Positions 44,989-53,959 of a stretch of 64,000 nucleotides of DNA are shown here, in pieces. Position 1 is the first letter of the stretch; every line of letters begins with the position of its first letter. The notes below the pieces were generated by a model. That model did not search any database, was not told where the DNA came from, and saw only the letters and a program-made list of their open reading frames with translations. The position numbers and the translations under genes were made by a program. The stretch is from positions 420,534 through 484,533 of the forward strand of contig NZ_MNPW01000006.1 of assembly GCF_001983175.1 (NCBI RefSeq). Direction: 5' to 3'. Origin of the DNA: Pseudomonas cedrina subsp. cedrina (GTDB taxonomy: Bacteria > Pseudomonadota > Gammaproteobacteria > Pseudomonadales > Pseudomonadaceae).

Positions 44989-46371
44989 TTACGCGATCCG
45001 TTTGCGATAACCCCGCACGCCGATCAACGCAATGATGATCAGCCCAAGCACACCGGCGCCGACCCAGCTGAGCGCATCGTAGCTCAGCAGTGGTTTCTCG
45101 ATGCGCCAGTAGCCGGGTTGCTGGAACACCTGGCGCATGGCGCGGTTGGTCTGGTCCAGGCTCACGGCCTTGATGCGTTTGACCGGATCGCTGAAGTGAC
45201 CGTTGTTGTAGTCACCCAAAGCGCTCCAGTAATAGTCGGCCAAGGCGCTGTTGCCCTGCACGGCCCAGGCCTGTCGTGCGATGGCGGCTTGTTGCAGGCG
45301 CGCGAATACCGCCGGGTCGAGGCCATCCTTGAGCAAGTGCGCCTTGAGGTCCTGGAGCACCTGTTCGGCGTCGGCGAGGCTTTCGCGCTCAAGGTCGGCA
45401 TTCAGACTGAGGAGACCGACGCCACCGAGCACTTCACGCTCGCTCCAGGGGCCGTAGGACAACCCATGCTTGAGGCGCAGTTGGCGGTACAGCGCCCAGT
45501 CGAGGTAGTCCTTGAGCAGGTCGTAGGTTTCATCATGCCCGTCATCCAGTACTGGCTCGGGAAACAGCCAGTGCAATTTGGCGCTGTTGCCGACCCAACC
45601 ATGGATCAGTTCGCGGTGGCCGGCAGCGGCGTGCTGGATCTGCGGCAGCGCCGGATGCTCGCTCGGCTCGACCGGATCGAGTTGGCCATAGGTGCGTTCC
45701 AGGTAGGCTGGCAGCAGTTTGTCGAGGTCGCCGACGACGATCAGCGTCATGTTGTTGGGGGCATACCAGTTCTTGCGCAGGGCCTCCAGCTGGTCGCGTG
45801 TCAGGTGATCGACCCCGGCGCGTTCGGCGCATTTGAGCCCGAGTTCGACGGCCAGTTGATTGCTGGCGGTGTGGCCCAGGTCCTGACGGTCCAACAAGCG
45901 TTGCAGGTGGGAGTAATGGCCGCCGTCTTCGCGTTCGACGACGCGCTTGGCGGCGTTGATGTTGGCATCGGTCAATTCGGTACGGGTGATGATCGCCAGG
46001 AGCAGGTCGAGCACCTTGCGCTGGTTTTGCGCGGGCGCCTCGATCACAAAGGTGGTGTCGGCATTGCTGGTGTAGGCGTTCCATTCGCCGCCCAAGGCTT
46101 GCATGCGGTCCTCAAGCTCGCCTTCGCCGCCGCCGTCGATGCCGCTGAACAGCAAGTGCTCCAGCAGGTGCGGCAGCTCTTTGTCTTCGCAACCGAAGTC
46201 ATCCAGGCCTACACCCACCACCAGGCGAATCGCCACATGCCCGCGCTCGGTGCCCGGTTTGAGCAGCAATTGCAAGCCGTTGGGCAAGGAGTAGCCCTCG
46301 ACTTGCAGGCGGTCAAAGGCAAAGGCGTGGGCGGCGCCCATGAGCAGGCACGCAACTAACAGGCGACGCAT
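44989..46371 (-). CDS. M16-family zinc metallopeptidase with C-terminal membrane anchor
   Basis: A 460-residue product with a signal peptide (about 19 residues). The inverted zinc motif is HLLEH (in LPHLLEHLLFSG, about residues 67-71), with a distal Glu expected in the ERVV/EDGGHYSH region, which places it with pitrilysin/insulinase peptidases. A hydrophobic helix near the end (GAGVLGLIIIALIGV) is followed by RGYRKRIA, so the enzyme is likely held in the inner membrane facing the periplasm. M16 proteins often come as pairs; no partner is next to it. Confidence 0.85.
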   Translation of the reverse strand: MRRLLVACLLMGAAHAFAFDRLQVEGYSLPNGLQLLLKPGTERGHVAIRLVVGVGLDDFGCEDKELPHLLEHLLFSGIDGGGEGELEDRMQALGGEWNAYTSNADTTFVIEAPAQNQRKVLDLLLAIITRTELTDANINAAKRVVEREDGGHYSHLQRLLDRQDLGHTASNQLAVELGLKCAERAGVDHLTRDQLEALRKNWYAPNNMTLIVVGDLDKLLPAYLERTYGQLDPVEPSEHPALPQIQHAAAGHRELIHGWVGNSAKLHWLFPEPVLDDGHDETYDLLKDYLDWALYRQLRLKHGLSYGPWSEREVLGGVGLLSLNADLERESLADAEQVLQDLKAHLLKDGLDPAVFARLQQAAIARQAWAVQGNSALADYYWSALGDYNNGHFSDPVKRIKAVSLDQTNRAMRQVFQQPGYWRIEKPLLSYDALSWVGAGVLGLIIIALIGVRGYRKRIA

Positions 46372-46428
46372 AACAAGCTTCCTGGCGAGTGAGGTCAGCT
46401 TTAACTGACTTCACGGGCCACTGTACGT

Positions 46429-48087
46429 TCAGGGCGAATGCGTGATGTCGGCGATATCTTCGGCCGAGAGCGCACCAGTATCGGACGTTTCCAACACTAC
46501 ATAGGCGCTGCTGCAAAACAACGAGTTCAGGCGTTTCATGTCGGCAATCAGCTCCAGGTGCAGGGAACTGGTCTCCAGGCTCTGTACGATCTTGCGCTGC
46601 AGCCGGCTGACGTGGGCATGGGCCAAGCGGCGTTCCTGGGCGCGGAAACGGCGTTTTTCACGCAGCAATTGGCGAGCGCTATGCGGGTCGGCACTGAGGA
46701 ACACCGACAGGCCCAGGCGCAGGTTGGCGATCAACTGGCTGTGAAGGCCGCTGAGTTCTTCCAGGCCGACGTCGGAAAACTGGCGGCGCTGTGAGGTTTT
46801 TTGCTGCTGGACTTTGCGCAGCATGCGTTCGATCAGGTCGCCGGCCAGCTTCAGGTTGATCGACAGCTCGATGATCTCGGCCCAGCGGCGACTGTCCTGT
46901 TCACTGAGGTCTTCACGGGGCATTTGCGCCAGGTAAAGCTTGATCGCGCTGTACAGCGCTTCGACATCGTCGCTGAGGCTGCGCATTTGCTGGGTGATGG
47001 TGGTTTGCTTGCCGCGCAGTACTTCCTGCATGGCGGTGAGCATGTTGTCGATCAGATCGCCCAGGCGCAGGGTCTCGCGAGCAGCGTTGGCCAGCGCCAG
47101 GCTGGGTGTGGTGAGCGCGGTCGGGTCCAGGTGGCGTGGCTTGGCCTTGCCGTTGAGCTCTTCACGCTCGGGCAGCAGCCAGGCGCACAGGCGCGACATC
47201 GGGCCAATGGTGGGCAGCAGGATCAGGCAGCGGCTGACGTTGTAGAGCAGGTGGAAGGTAATGACCATGCCCTGGGCGCTGTAATCCAGATCGTCCATCC
47301 ACAGCACCAGCGGGTCGAGCACTGGGATGATCAGCAATAGGCCGATCAATTTGTACAACAGGCTACCCAGGGCCACCTGGCGCCCGGCGGCGTTTTGCAT
47401 GCTGGTGCTGAGGAACGCCAGCACGCCGCTGCCGATGTTGGCGCCGATCACCAGGCCGATGGCCACGTGCAGGCCGATGACGCCAGCGCCGGCAAGGGTG
47501 GCCGTCAACAGGACGGCGGCCAGGCTGGAGTAGGAAATCATCGCGAACAAGGCGCCGACCAAGGCGTCGAGCAGGATGTCGCCGGTCAATGAGCCAAACA
47601 GCACTTTCACGCCTTGGGCATGGGTGATGGGCCCGGCGGCCTCGACGATCAATTGCAGCGCGAGGATGATCAGCCCGAGGCCGATCGCCACCCGACCCAA
47701 CTGCCCTGCCCGTGTCTGTTTGCGCGACAGGAAGAAAATCACCCCGAGAAAAATCAGCAGCGGCGACAGCCAGGACAGGTCAAACGTCAGCACCCGCGCC
47801 ATCAGTGCCGTACCGACGTCGGCGCCGAGCATGGTTGCCAGGGCGGGCATCAGCCCCATCAGGCCCTGGCCGACAAACGACGTCACCAGCATCGCCGTGG
47901 CGTTGCTGCTCTGCACCATGGCGGTCACCAGGATACCGGCGATAAACGCCAGCCAGCGCTTGGACATGTTCTGCCCGATGACTTGGCGCAAGTTGGAGCC
48001 GTAGACCCGCAGGATGCCGGTACGGACGATGTGCGTGCCCCAGATCAGCAGGGTCACGGCGGAAAGCAGATTGAGCAAGGTCAGCAT
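46429..48087 (-). CDS. Na/Pi-cotransporter family protein with PhoU-like domain
   Basis: A 552-residue inner-membrane protein. Its N-terminal half has two Na/Pi-cotransporter repeats with the QSS motif (VQSSNATAMLV) and a second one around MISYSSLAAVLLT. The C-terminal half (about 330-552) is helical and PhoU-like. Such proteins move phosphate with sodium, though direct proof in pseudomonads is limited. It is a single gene, and the terminator of the upstream terC-like gene is at 48257. Confidence 0.87.
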   Translation of the reverse strand: MLTLLNLLSAVTLLIWGTHIVRTGILRVYGSNLRQVIGQNMSKRWLAFIAGILVTAMVQSSNATAMLVTSFVGQGLMGLMPALATMLGADVGTALMARVLTFDLSWLSPLLIFLGVIFFLSRKQTRAGQLGRVAIGLGLIILALQLIVEAAGPITHAQGVKVLFGSLTGDILLDALVGALFAMISYSSLAAVLLTATLAGAGVIGLHVAIGLVIGANIGSGVLAFLSTSMQNAAGRQVALGSLLYKLIGLLLIIPVLDPLVLWMDDLDYSAQGMVITFHLLYNVSRCLILLPTIGPMSRLCAWLLPEREELNGKAKPRHLDPTALTTPSLALANAARETLRLGDLIDNMLTAMQEVLRGKQTTITQQMRSLSDDVEALYSAIKLYLAQMPREDLSEQDSRRWAEIIELSINLKLAGDLIERMLRKVQQQKTSQRRQFSDVGLEELSGLHSQLIANLRLGLSVFLSADPHSARQLLREKRRFRAQERRLAHAHVSRLQRKIVQSLETSSLHLELIADMKRLNSLFCSSAYVVLETSDTGALSAEDIADITHSP

Positions 48088-48256
48088 GCTCGGCCCCCCG
48101 TGTGGGTGTGCTCCAGCAGGAGCAGTAAAAAGTGCCGCGTGCCGCTCTACGTCTTGTACTTAAGCTGTAGTTGGCGAAAAGGCTCTGCGCCAGCATCGCA
48201 TAGCTAAAGTGGGGATTGAAACAAAACTGTCATGAAGCGGTTTCTGCGGATATGAA

Positions 48257-48280
48257 AAAAGGGGCGCGAACGCCCCTTTT
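48257..48280 (-). terminator. Intrinsic terminator after the TerC-family gene
   Basis: AAAAGGGGCG and CGCCCCTTTT pair around CGAA; on the minus strand the stem is followed by a run of T. Confidence 0.9.
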
Positions 48281-48295
48281 CAGCAGCGGATCAGC

Positions 48296-49063
48296 TTATT
48301 GACCCGGAACGTCCTTGCGCAGTTTCACTGGATCCTGCTGTTTCCTTTTTTTCGCGATGGCCGTGCGCATCTTGATGTTCACCGCCTCGACCGCCAGCGA
48401 GAACGCCATGGCGAAGTAAACGTAGCCTTTTGGCACGTGCACATCGAAGGATTCGGCGATCAGCACGGTACCCACGACCAGCAGGAACGACAGTGCGAGC
48501 ATCTTCAGCGACGGGTGCTTGTCGATGAATTCGCTGATGGTGCCAGCGGCGAGCATCATCACCAGTACGGCCACGATGATTGCAGCGACCATGACCGGCA
48601 CATGGGAGACCATGCCGACCGCCGTGATCACCGAGTCCAGGGAGAACACGATGTCGATGATCGCGATCTGGATGATGGTGTAGATGAACTTGCCACCGGC
48701 GCCTTTCGGCTCGTCGTGGGTTTCGTCTTCACCTTCCAGGGCGTGGTACATCTCCTGGGAGCTTTTCCACAGCAGGAACAGGCCGCCGAAGAACAGGATC
48801 AGGTCGCGACCCGAAATGCCCTGGCCGAAGACCACGAACAGATCGGCGGTCAGTTGCATGACCCACGTGATCGACAGCAGCAACAGGATACGGGTGACCA
48901 TGGCCAGCGCCAGGCCGAAGATCCGCGTGCGAGCCTGCATGTGCTTGGGCATGCGGCTGACCAGGATCGAAATCATGATGATGTTATCGATACCCAGGAC
49001 GATCTCGAGCGCCGTCAGGGTGAAGAAGGCAATCCAGATTTCCGGATTGGTCAGCCATTCCAT
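48296..49063 (-). CDS. TerC/YkoY-family membrane protein
   Basis: A 255-residue integral membrane protein with seven or so helices. It has the TerC signature ALEIVLGIDNIIMISILVSR (about 14-33) and a second acidic pair in IAIIDIVFSLDSVITAVG. Family members are implicated in manganese export or metallation of secreted proteins, or in tellurite resistance; no tellurite cluster is present, so a metal-ion role is more likely. Start at MEWLTNPEIW with AAAGGAATACAC upstream. It follows the citrate transporter on the same strand with 67 bases between, too few for a yybP-ykoY riboswitch. Confidence 0.88.
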   Translation of the reverse strand: MEWLTNPEIWIAFFTLTALEIVLGIDNIIMISILVSRMPKHMQARTRIFGLALAMVTRILLLLSITWVMQLTADLFVVFGQGISGRDLILFFGGLFLLWKSSQEMYHALEGEDETHDEPKGAGGKFIYTIIQIAIIDIVFSLDSVITAVGMVSHVPVMVAAIIVAVLVMMLAAGTISEFIDKHPSLKMLALSFLLVVGTVLIAESFDVHVPKGYVYFAMAFSLAVEAVNIKMRTAIAKKRKQQDPVKLRKDVPGQ

Positions 49064-49130
49064 GTGTATTCCTTTGAGCAAGTGTTAACCGCGCAAGCTG
49101 CAGCGCCGCGCGGTGGGTGAGTGGGTAAGC

Positions 49131-50438
49131 TTATAGAGTGCTGAACAGCGGAAAAATCCCCATCAGCAATGCGGCGACCATTATGCACAGGCAAACCAGC
49201 ACTGCCCACTTCAGGGTGAAGCGCTGGTGATCGCCAAACTCGATACCGGCCAGGGCCACCAGCAGGTACGTCGAGGGAACCAGCGGGCTGAGCAAGTGCA
49301 CAGGCTGGCCAACGATGGAGGCACGGGCCATTTCCACGGCGGTGATGCCGTAGTGGCTCGCTGCTTCGGCGAGTACCGGCAGCACGCCATAATAGAACGC
49401 GTCGTTGGACATGAAGAAGGTAAACGGCATGCTCACCAGTGCGGTGATCACCGCCAGGTAAGGGCCCATTGCTTCCGGAATCACCGCCAGCAGGCTCTTG
49501 GACATGGCATCGACCATGCCGGTGCCCGACAGGATACCGGTAAAAATACCGGCGGCGAAGATCAATCCCACCACCGCCAGGACGCTGCCGGCGTGGGCGG
49601 CGACGCGGTCTTTCTGCTGTTGCAGGCAGGGGTAGTTGACGATCATCGCGATGCTGAACGCCACCATGAACAGCACCGGCAGCGGCAACAGGCCGGCGAT
49701 CAGTGTGCACATCAGGGCCAGCGTCAGCGCGCCGTTGAACCAGATCAGCTTTGGACGACGGGCGTCCGGGAATTGCGACACGCTGATTTCGCTGTGGTCG
49801 ACTTCATCGCCGATCAGGTGCAGTTCACCCAGGCGCGCCCGTTCGCGTTTGCCGTACATGTAGGCGATCGCCAGGATCGCCACGACGCCGGCGGCCATGG
49901 CCGGGATCATCGGTACGAAAATGTCCGATGGGTCCACATGCAATGCACTGGCCGCCCGGGCCGTCGGGCCGCCCCAGGGCGTCATGTTCATCACGCCGCC
50001 GGCGAGGATGATCAAGCCGGCCATGATCCGTGGGCTCATGCCGATGCGCTGGTACAGCGGCAGCATGGCGGCTACGCAGATCATGTAGGTGGTGGCACCG
50101 TCACCATCAAGCGACACCACCAGCGCCAGCACCGCAGTACCGACTGAAACCTTGAGCGGGTCGCCCTTGACCATCTTGAGAATCTTGCGCACGGCCGGGT
50201 CGAACAGGCCGGAGTCGATCATCAGGGCAAAATAGAGGATGGCGAACATCAGCATTACGCCGGTGGGCGCGAGCTTGGTGATGCCTTCGAGCATCATCGG
50301 GCCGATCTTCGGTGCGAAACCACCGAACAAGGCGAACAGGATCGGCACGATGATCAGGGCGATCAGCGCGGACAGGCGCTTGGTCATGATCAGGAACATG
50401 AACGTGATGACCATGGCAAAGCCAAGGAAAGTCAGCAT
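49131..50438 (-). CDS. Citrate-metal:proton symporter, CitMHS family
   Basis: Imports citrate, usually as a complex with Mg2+ or Ca2+. The 435-residue product has about twelve helices and the CitMHS hallmark stretches SLDGDGATTYMICVAAMLPLY and GGVMNMTPWGGPTARAASAL, with VSMPFTFFMSNDAFYYG in the C-terminal half. The ATG is preceded by TGGAGTATTCC. No two-component partner is adjacent. The upstream region has a hairpin and a REP element. Confidence 0.9.
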   Translation of the reverse strand: MLTFLGFAMVITFMFLIMTKRLSALIALIIVPILFALFGGFAPKIGPMMLEGITKLAPTGVMLMFAILYFALMIDSGLFDPAVRKILKMVKGDPLKVSVGTAVLALVVSLDGDGATTYMICVAAMLPLYQRIGMSPRIMAGLIILAGGVMNMTPWGGPTARAASALHVDPSDIFVPMIPAMAAGVVAILAIAYMYGKRERARLGELHLIGDEVDHSEISVSQFPDARRPKLIWFNGALTLALMCTLIAGLLPLPVLFMVAFSIAMIVNYPCLQQQKDRVAAHAGSVLAVVGLIFAAGIFTGILSGTGMVDAMSKSLLAVIPEAMGPYLAVITALVSMPFTFFMSNDAFYYGVLPVLAEAASHYGITAVEMARASIVGQPVHLLSPLVPSTYLLVALAGIEFGDHQRFTLKWAVLVCLCIMVAALLMGIFPLFSTL

Positions 50439-50812
50439 AGGAATACTCCAGGCGTAGCGCGGCTAGGGAATGGCGAACCGGGTGGGTCAGCGCAGAACGA
50501 AAGGCACGTGGCTTACGGGGGGAGTCGGGGCAAACAGGCGGGTATGGACGGACATCGGGAATCACCATTGTTGTTGTGTACAGCCGGTCTGTTGCCGGCA
50601 GTTGGAGGTGATCCTAGTCGCGAAAGCTTTCAGCCAGCTTTCGCTGGTGGAAACAGGCGATGGAGGGCAGACACACGGTCTTCAGGTTTATACAGAACAA
50701 TGTGGAAGCTGGCTTGCCTGCGATAGTATCACCTCGGTCTAACTGAATGACCGAGGTGTCTGTATCGCAGGCAAGCCAGCTCCCACATGGGATGGTGTTT
50801 ACTTGTTGGTTT
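50439..50812. other. Intergenic region between the citrate transporter and the DUF4105 gene
   Basis: No gene is supported here. It includes a hairpin GCGAAAGC (50620-50627) with GCTTTCGC (50637-50644) and the REP element at 50700-50788. The presumed citrate-transporter promoter is in the first 150 bases, but no strong match stands out. Confidence 0.5.
50700..50788. repeat. REP palindrome with an extended stem
   Basis: Arms 50700-50738 and 50749-50788. The REP core (GGCTTGCCTGCGAT and complement) is extended inward by ACACCTCGGT/ACCGAGGTGT-like pairing, so the whole element can form one long cruciform or RNA hairpin. Confidence 0.85.
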
Positions 50813-52774
50813 TCAGGGCAGTTCGAGGCCACCGGCGGCTTTGTGCAGGGTGCGCAGGTGTTCACCGATCTGCTTGAGGTTGGCTTCGCACGCGGCAATT
50901 TCGGCGGCGCGGGAAGGATCCAGCAGCGCCCTCACCTCTTTATCCAGCTCGCCGGTCAGCGATTGCAACTGCTTCTGGCGCTCGGCGCTTTCCGATTCCA
51001 GGCGTTTGGCTTCCGACGGTTGCGGCAGGCCGTAGCCACCGCTGCCCAGCAGTTCGGCCGGGCGGCTGAGGAAGCCGCTGTTGGCGAGGATCTGCTGCAG
51101 CGTGGCGTTGGCTTTTTCCATGCCGCCGTTTTTCAGCTCGCGGGCGCCGAGGTAGCGTTGCTTGACCTCGTCCTGGGCCAGCATCAACTGTTTGCGAAAA
51201 CTCGCCTGCTCAAGCAGCAACAGCGCAGCGCTGGTGCGCAGGTCCGCCTGGCCGAACCACTGGCGACGCTCCTCTGCACTGAGGGAAAGCCAGTCTTCGA
51301 CCTGGGTCTGCTTGATCGGCAGGTATTTGCGCAGTACATCGAACATGGCCTGGTAGCGCTCGCGGAAGGAGTCGAAGTGATAACCCAGGCGCAGTGCCCT
51401 CCGTTTGTCGTCCAGTACGCTGGTGTCGGCCAAGCCGCGGGCGCTTAGAACCTCAAGCAAACCGTTGGGGGTGATGTTATCCAGCCCTGTCAGTTGCGGA
51501 TTGGCGCTGCCGCTGCGTAACAGTTTCAGGCTCTCCACCGCGCAGTTGTTGGAGATAAAGAAGTAGTTGCCGTCGTAGCTCCAGTGCATTTCGGCGGCAT
51601 GCTCGACGGTGTCGTTGATTTCCTGGCGGGTCAGCTTCAACGGGACCGAGGCCAGGCCGCGCAGCTCGGTCTTGGTGTACTCGTCGATCACTTGCGCCAG
51701 CGGCAGTACAAATAACCGCGACGGGTATTTGCCGACCAGGCCATCCCAGCTCGACAGCTGTACGTCACCGACGAAAGCGCGGTAGGACAACACCAGGTGC
51801 TGGTCCAGATCCAGCCGGCAATCCGGCCCGCGTGGCCGGCCCGGCGCGCAGATCACCAGGCGCAACATGCTGTGGCCCCAGCGGCTGACCAGATTCTGGT
51901 TGGCTTCGGCCAGCAAATAGTCGATTTCGTAGACGCGCTCCGGGTCAACCTGGCCCAGCGGGGTCTTGGCGAAATCGTTGCCCGCGTTCAAGAACGCGTA
52001 GGTGCTGGCGCAAGTGTCTTGTTCAGGCGGGGCCCAGCCGAAGTGTTCCTTGTAATAACGAAATAGCGCTGGGCGGCGGCAGGCGTAGCTCGGGTCAAGG
52101 AGAAAGTACTCCATGTTGATCGCCACGAACTCAAGGGGGCTGGTGGTTTCGTAAATGTCCGGGCTACGGGCGACCTGATGGTTGTTCTGTTCCCTTTCGC
52201 CGCGGCGACCGACGTATTGCGGCCAGCCGGCAAGGTCCAGCAGGCGCGGGTCATCGCTGAGGGTAAAGCGTCGGCCGTTCTGGCCACGGCATTGATCAGG
52301 CAGGCCGATCAGGCCGGTGAGGTTGTTCTGGCGGCTGCAGCGATTGATCAGCGCGCGGTCTTCCTTGGACCACAGGCGCGCACGGTCATAGATATGCGTC
52401 AGTTCATGCAGCACGGTGGCGAGCATTTCCCGGCGCACGGTGCCGTGGGGGCGATTGGTTTTCTGGGTGGCGGCGCTGCCATCGGTCAGGCTGGCCAGCA
52501 GATTGCGGTTGAGGTCCAGCTCAGACACCAGTGAAGCTTGCCCATAGGCGTTTCCGGGCATTTTGTCGGTCCAGCCGACATCGATGCGCCGGTCCAACTG
52601 CTCGATAAAGCGCGGCGGCAACGAGCGTAGCGCCTCGTCGAGCAACGCCTGGCTGGCCTGCTGTTCAGCCGGGCTCAAGCCTTCGGTCTTGAGCTGCAGC
52701 TGCAGGCCGGCCTGCGCCGCGCCCGCACATAGCAGCACAGCCCCGGCCAGGAGCCAGGCGGCGATTCGCCTCAC
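50813..52774 (-). CDS. DUF4105 protein, putative periplasmic zinc metalloprotease-like
   Basis: A 653-residue exported protein with a signal peptide (cleavage about QAG, residue 22). A gluzincin-like motif HELTH (123-127, in LATVLHELTHIYD) suggests a zinc site in the N-terminal domain. The central DUF4105 region has SRWGHSMLRLVIC and YFFISNNCAVESLKLL, the family's conserved His and Asn-Cys. The C-terminal region is helical. I know no demonstrated activity. The start overlaps the stop of the upstream DUF2388 gene by 4 bases (ATGA), so they are translated together. Confidence 0.82.
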   Translation of the reverse strand: MRRIAAWLLAGAVLLCAGAAQAGLQLQLKTEGLSPAEQQASQALLDEALRSLPPRFIEQLDRRIDVGWTDKMPGNAYGQASLVSELDLNRNLLASLTDGSAATQKTNRPHGTVRREMLATVLHELTHIYDRARLWSKEDRALINRCSRQNNLTGLIGLPDQCRGQNGRRFTLSDDPRLLDLAGWPQYVGRRGEREQNNHQVARSPDIYETTSPLEFVAINMEYFLLDPSYACRRPALFRYYKEHFGWAPPEQDTCASTYAFLNAGNDFAKTPLGQVDPERVYEIDYLLAEANQNLVSRWGHSMLRLVICAPGRPRGPDCRLDLDQHLVLSYRAFVGDVQLSSWDGLVGKYPSRLFVLPLAQVIDEYTKTELRGLASVPLKLTRQEINDTVEHAAEMHWSYDGNYFFISNNCAVESLKLLRSGSANPQLTGLDNITPNGLLEVLSARGLADTSVLDDKRRALRLGYHFDSFRERYQAMFDVLRKYLPIKQTQVEDWLSLSAEERRQWFGQADLRTSAALLLLEQASFRKQLMLAQDEVKQRYLGARELKNGGMEKANATLQQILANSGFLSRPAELLGSGGYGLPQPSEAKRLESESAERQKQLQSLTGELDKEVRALLDPSRAAEIAACEANLKQIGEHLRTLHKAAGGLELP

Positions 52775-53091
52775 AGTGCGAGGATGGCTTCGGCGAGGGT
52801 CTGGTCACTGGCGTCGCGGGCTTCCGGCAGGCGTGTGCGCAGGGTGTCGAAGGCAGCTTCCAACCGAGCGCCACGGATATCACCGTTGGTGGCAACGAAA
52901 CTGGCGGCGTCATCGTGGGCTTCGCGCACGACCTTGGAGTCACGGATGGAGGTGGTGGTGTCGGAGGTGAAATCAATGGTGCGGCCAGAGGCGCGAACAA
53001 TGATGTTACTGGTGGCCACCAGGGTTTGCGCCTGGGCAACGTCGGCCAACAGCAGCAGGCCAAGGGTGGCGGCGATCAGCGGGCTACGCAT
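52771..53091 (-). CDS. DUF2388 secreted protein, paralogue 1
   Basis: A 106-residue product with a signal peptide (about 21 residues). The mature domain has the DUF2388 pattern TTTSIRDSKVVREAHDDA, ASFVATNGDIRGARLEAA and a C-terminal SDQTLAEAILAL. It is the last of three tandem copies and is coupled to the DUF4105 gene by a 4-base overlap. No enzyme motif; probably a small periplasmic or secreted domain of unknown role. Confidence 0.82.
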   Translation of the reverse strand: MRSPLIAATLGLLLLADVAQAQTLVATSNIIVRASGRTIDFTSDTTTSIRDSKVVREAHDDAASFVATNGDIRGARLEAAFDTLRTRLPEARDASDQTLAEAILAL

Positions 53092-53129
53092 GGAATAACT
53101 CCAAATACAAAAGATGAAATCAAAGATGA

Positions 53130-53438
53130 TTATTGGACGAGAATTGCTTGCGCCAGTTCAAGGTCGCTGACGTTAAGTTTTGGCTGGCTGCGGCGCAGAT
53201 AATCCAGCGCTGACTCCAGCCGCGCGCCCCGCCATTGGCCGTCAGTGGCAACAAACGCGGCAGCGTCGTCCTGGGCGGCCATTATCACTTTTCTGTCGAA
53301 GGGCGCGGAAGTCACCTTGCTGGTGGCGTACGCGCTCGCGACGGTGCCCTGGGTGGTCAGGTCAAAGGCCGAAACCAACGGTGACCAGGCGGTGCAAAGC
53401 AACACAGGCACGATTAAAAGGCGGTATGAAAAAGCCAT
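53130..53438 (-). CDS. DUF2388 secreted protein, paralogue 2 (divergent)
   Basis: A 102-residue product from the ATG at 53438. The signal peptide ends near VSA (residue 23). The core (DRKVIMAAQDDAAAFVATDG, RGARLESALDYLRR, DLELAQAILVQ) follows the same pattern as its neighbours but lacks the Ser-Arg-Asp before Lys-Val. Middle copy of the tandem array; 80 bases separate it from paralogue 3 and 38 from paralogue 1. Confidence 0.78.
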   Translation of the reverse strand: MAFSYRLLIVPVLLCTAWSPLVSAFDLTTQGTVASAYATSKVTSAPFDRKVIMAAQDDAAAFVATDGQWRGARLESALDYLRRSQPKLNVSDLELAQAILVQ

Positions 53439-53518
53439 GGGACTCGACAACTGAAAGCGAGCGTCAAGGCTAGCGTAATGCCCGGGCGAGAGCCAGTGCC
53501 CAGGCATCGGTCCTGCCG

Positions 53519-53839
53519 TCAGATGGCCAGGATGGCCTGGGCCAGTTGTGCGTCAGACGCGGTATTGAGTTGCGGTGCTTGCTGACGGATCTGGGCCAGT
53601 GCGCTTTCCAGTTTCACGCCACGAATGGCCCCTTCACTGGCGACAAAGCTGGCGGCATCGTCGCGGGCGGCGCGCACGACCTTGCTGTCGCGCAGGGACG
53701 AAGTGGCGTCCGAGCTGGCGTCGGAAGTGGCCTTCAGCGCGCCGACGATGGAATCGGTGGTCACGATGAAGCTGGTCGCGTTGGCGTTGGCAGCCAGGAC
53801 CAGCAGGGCGGCGGCACTCAGCAAGCGTAGACGGGACAT
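53519..53839 (-). CDS. DUF2388 secreted protein, paralogue 3
   Basis: A 106-residue product starting at MSRLRLLSA with AGGAGTCACCCC upstream. Signal peptide about 21 residues (ANA). The mature domain (SSLRDSKVVRAARDDA, ASFVASEGAIRGVKLESAL, SDAQLAQAILAI) is close to paralogue 1. It is the first gene of the array on the minus strand and likely heads an operon ending with the DUF4105 gene. Confidence 0.82.
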   Translation of the reverse strand: MSRLRLLSAAALLVLAANANATSFIVTTDSIVGALKATSDASSDATSSLRDSKVVRAARDDAASFVASEGAIRGVKLESALAQIRQQAPQLNTASDAQLAQAILAI

Positions 53840-53959
53840 GGGGTGACTCCTGTTGATGAACGGATAAGGTTTGGGATCTGACGCCTGTACTACGCGGTTC
53901 GCCACGTGGCGCAAGGATATTAAGCCGCCAGTTATCCGTTCGGAAAGCATCTTGACTGT

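Noticed and set aside
49064..49130. Possible yybP-ykoY manganese riboswitch before the TerC-family gene
   Set aside because: Only 67 bases separate it from the upstream gene and no matching stem structure is visible.
50439..50812. Short plus-strand frames over the REP element
   Set aside because: They are translations of the palindrome (ACLR, SQLPH words recur at every REP) and have no coding features.
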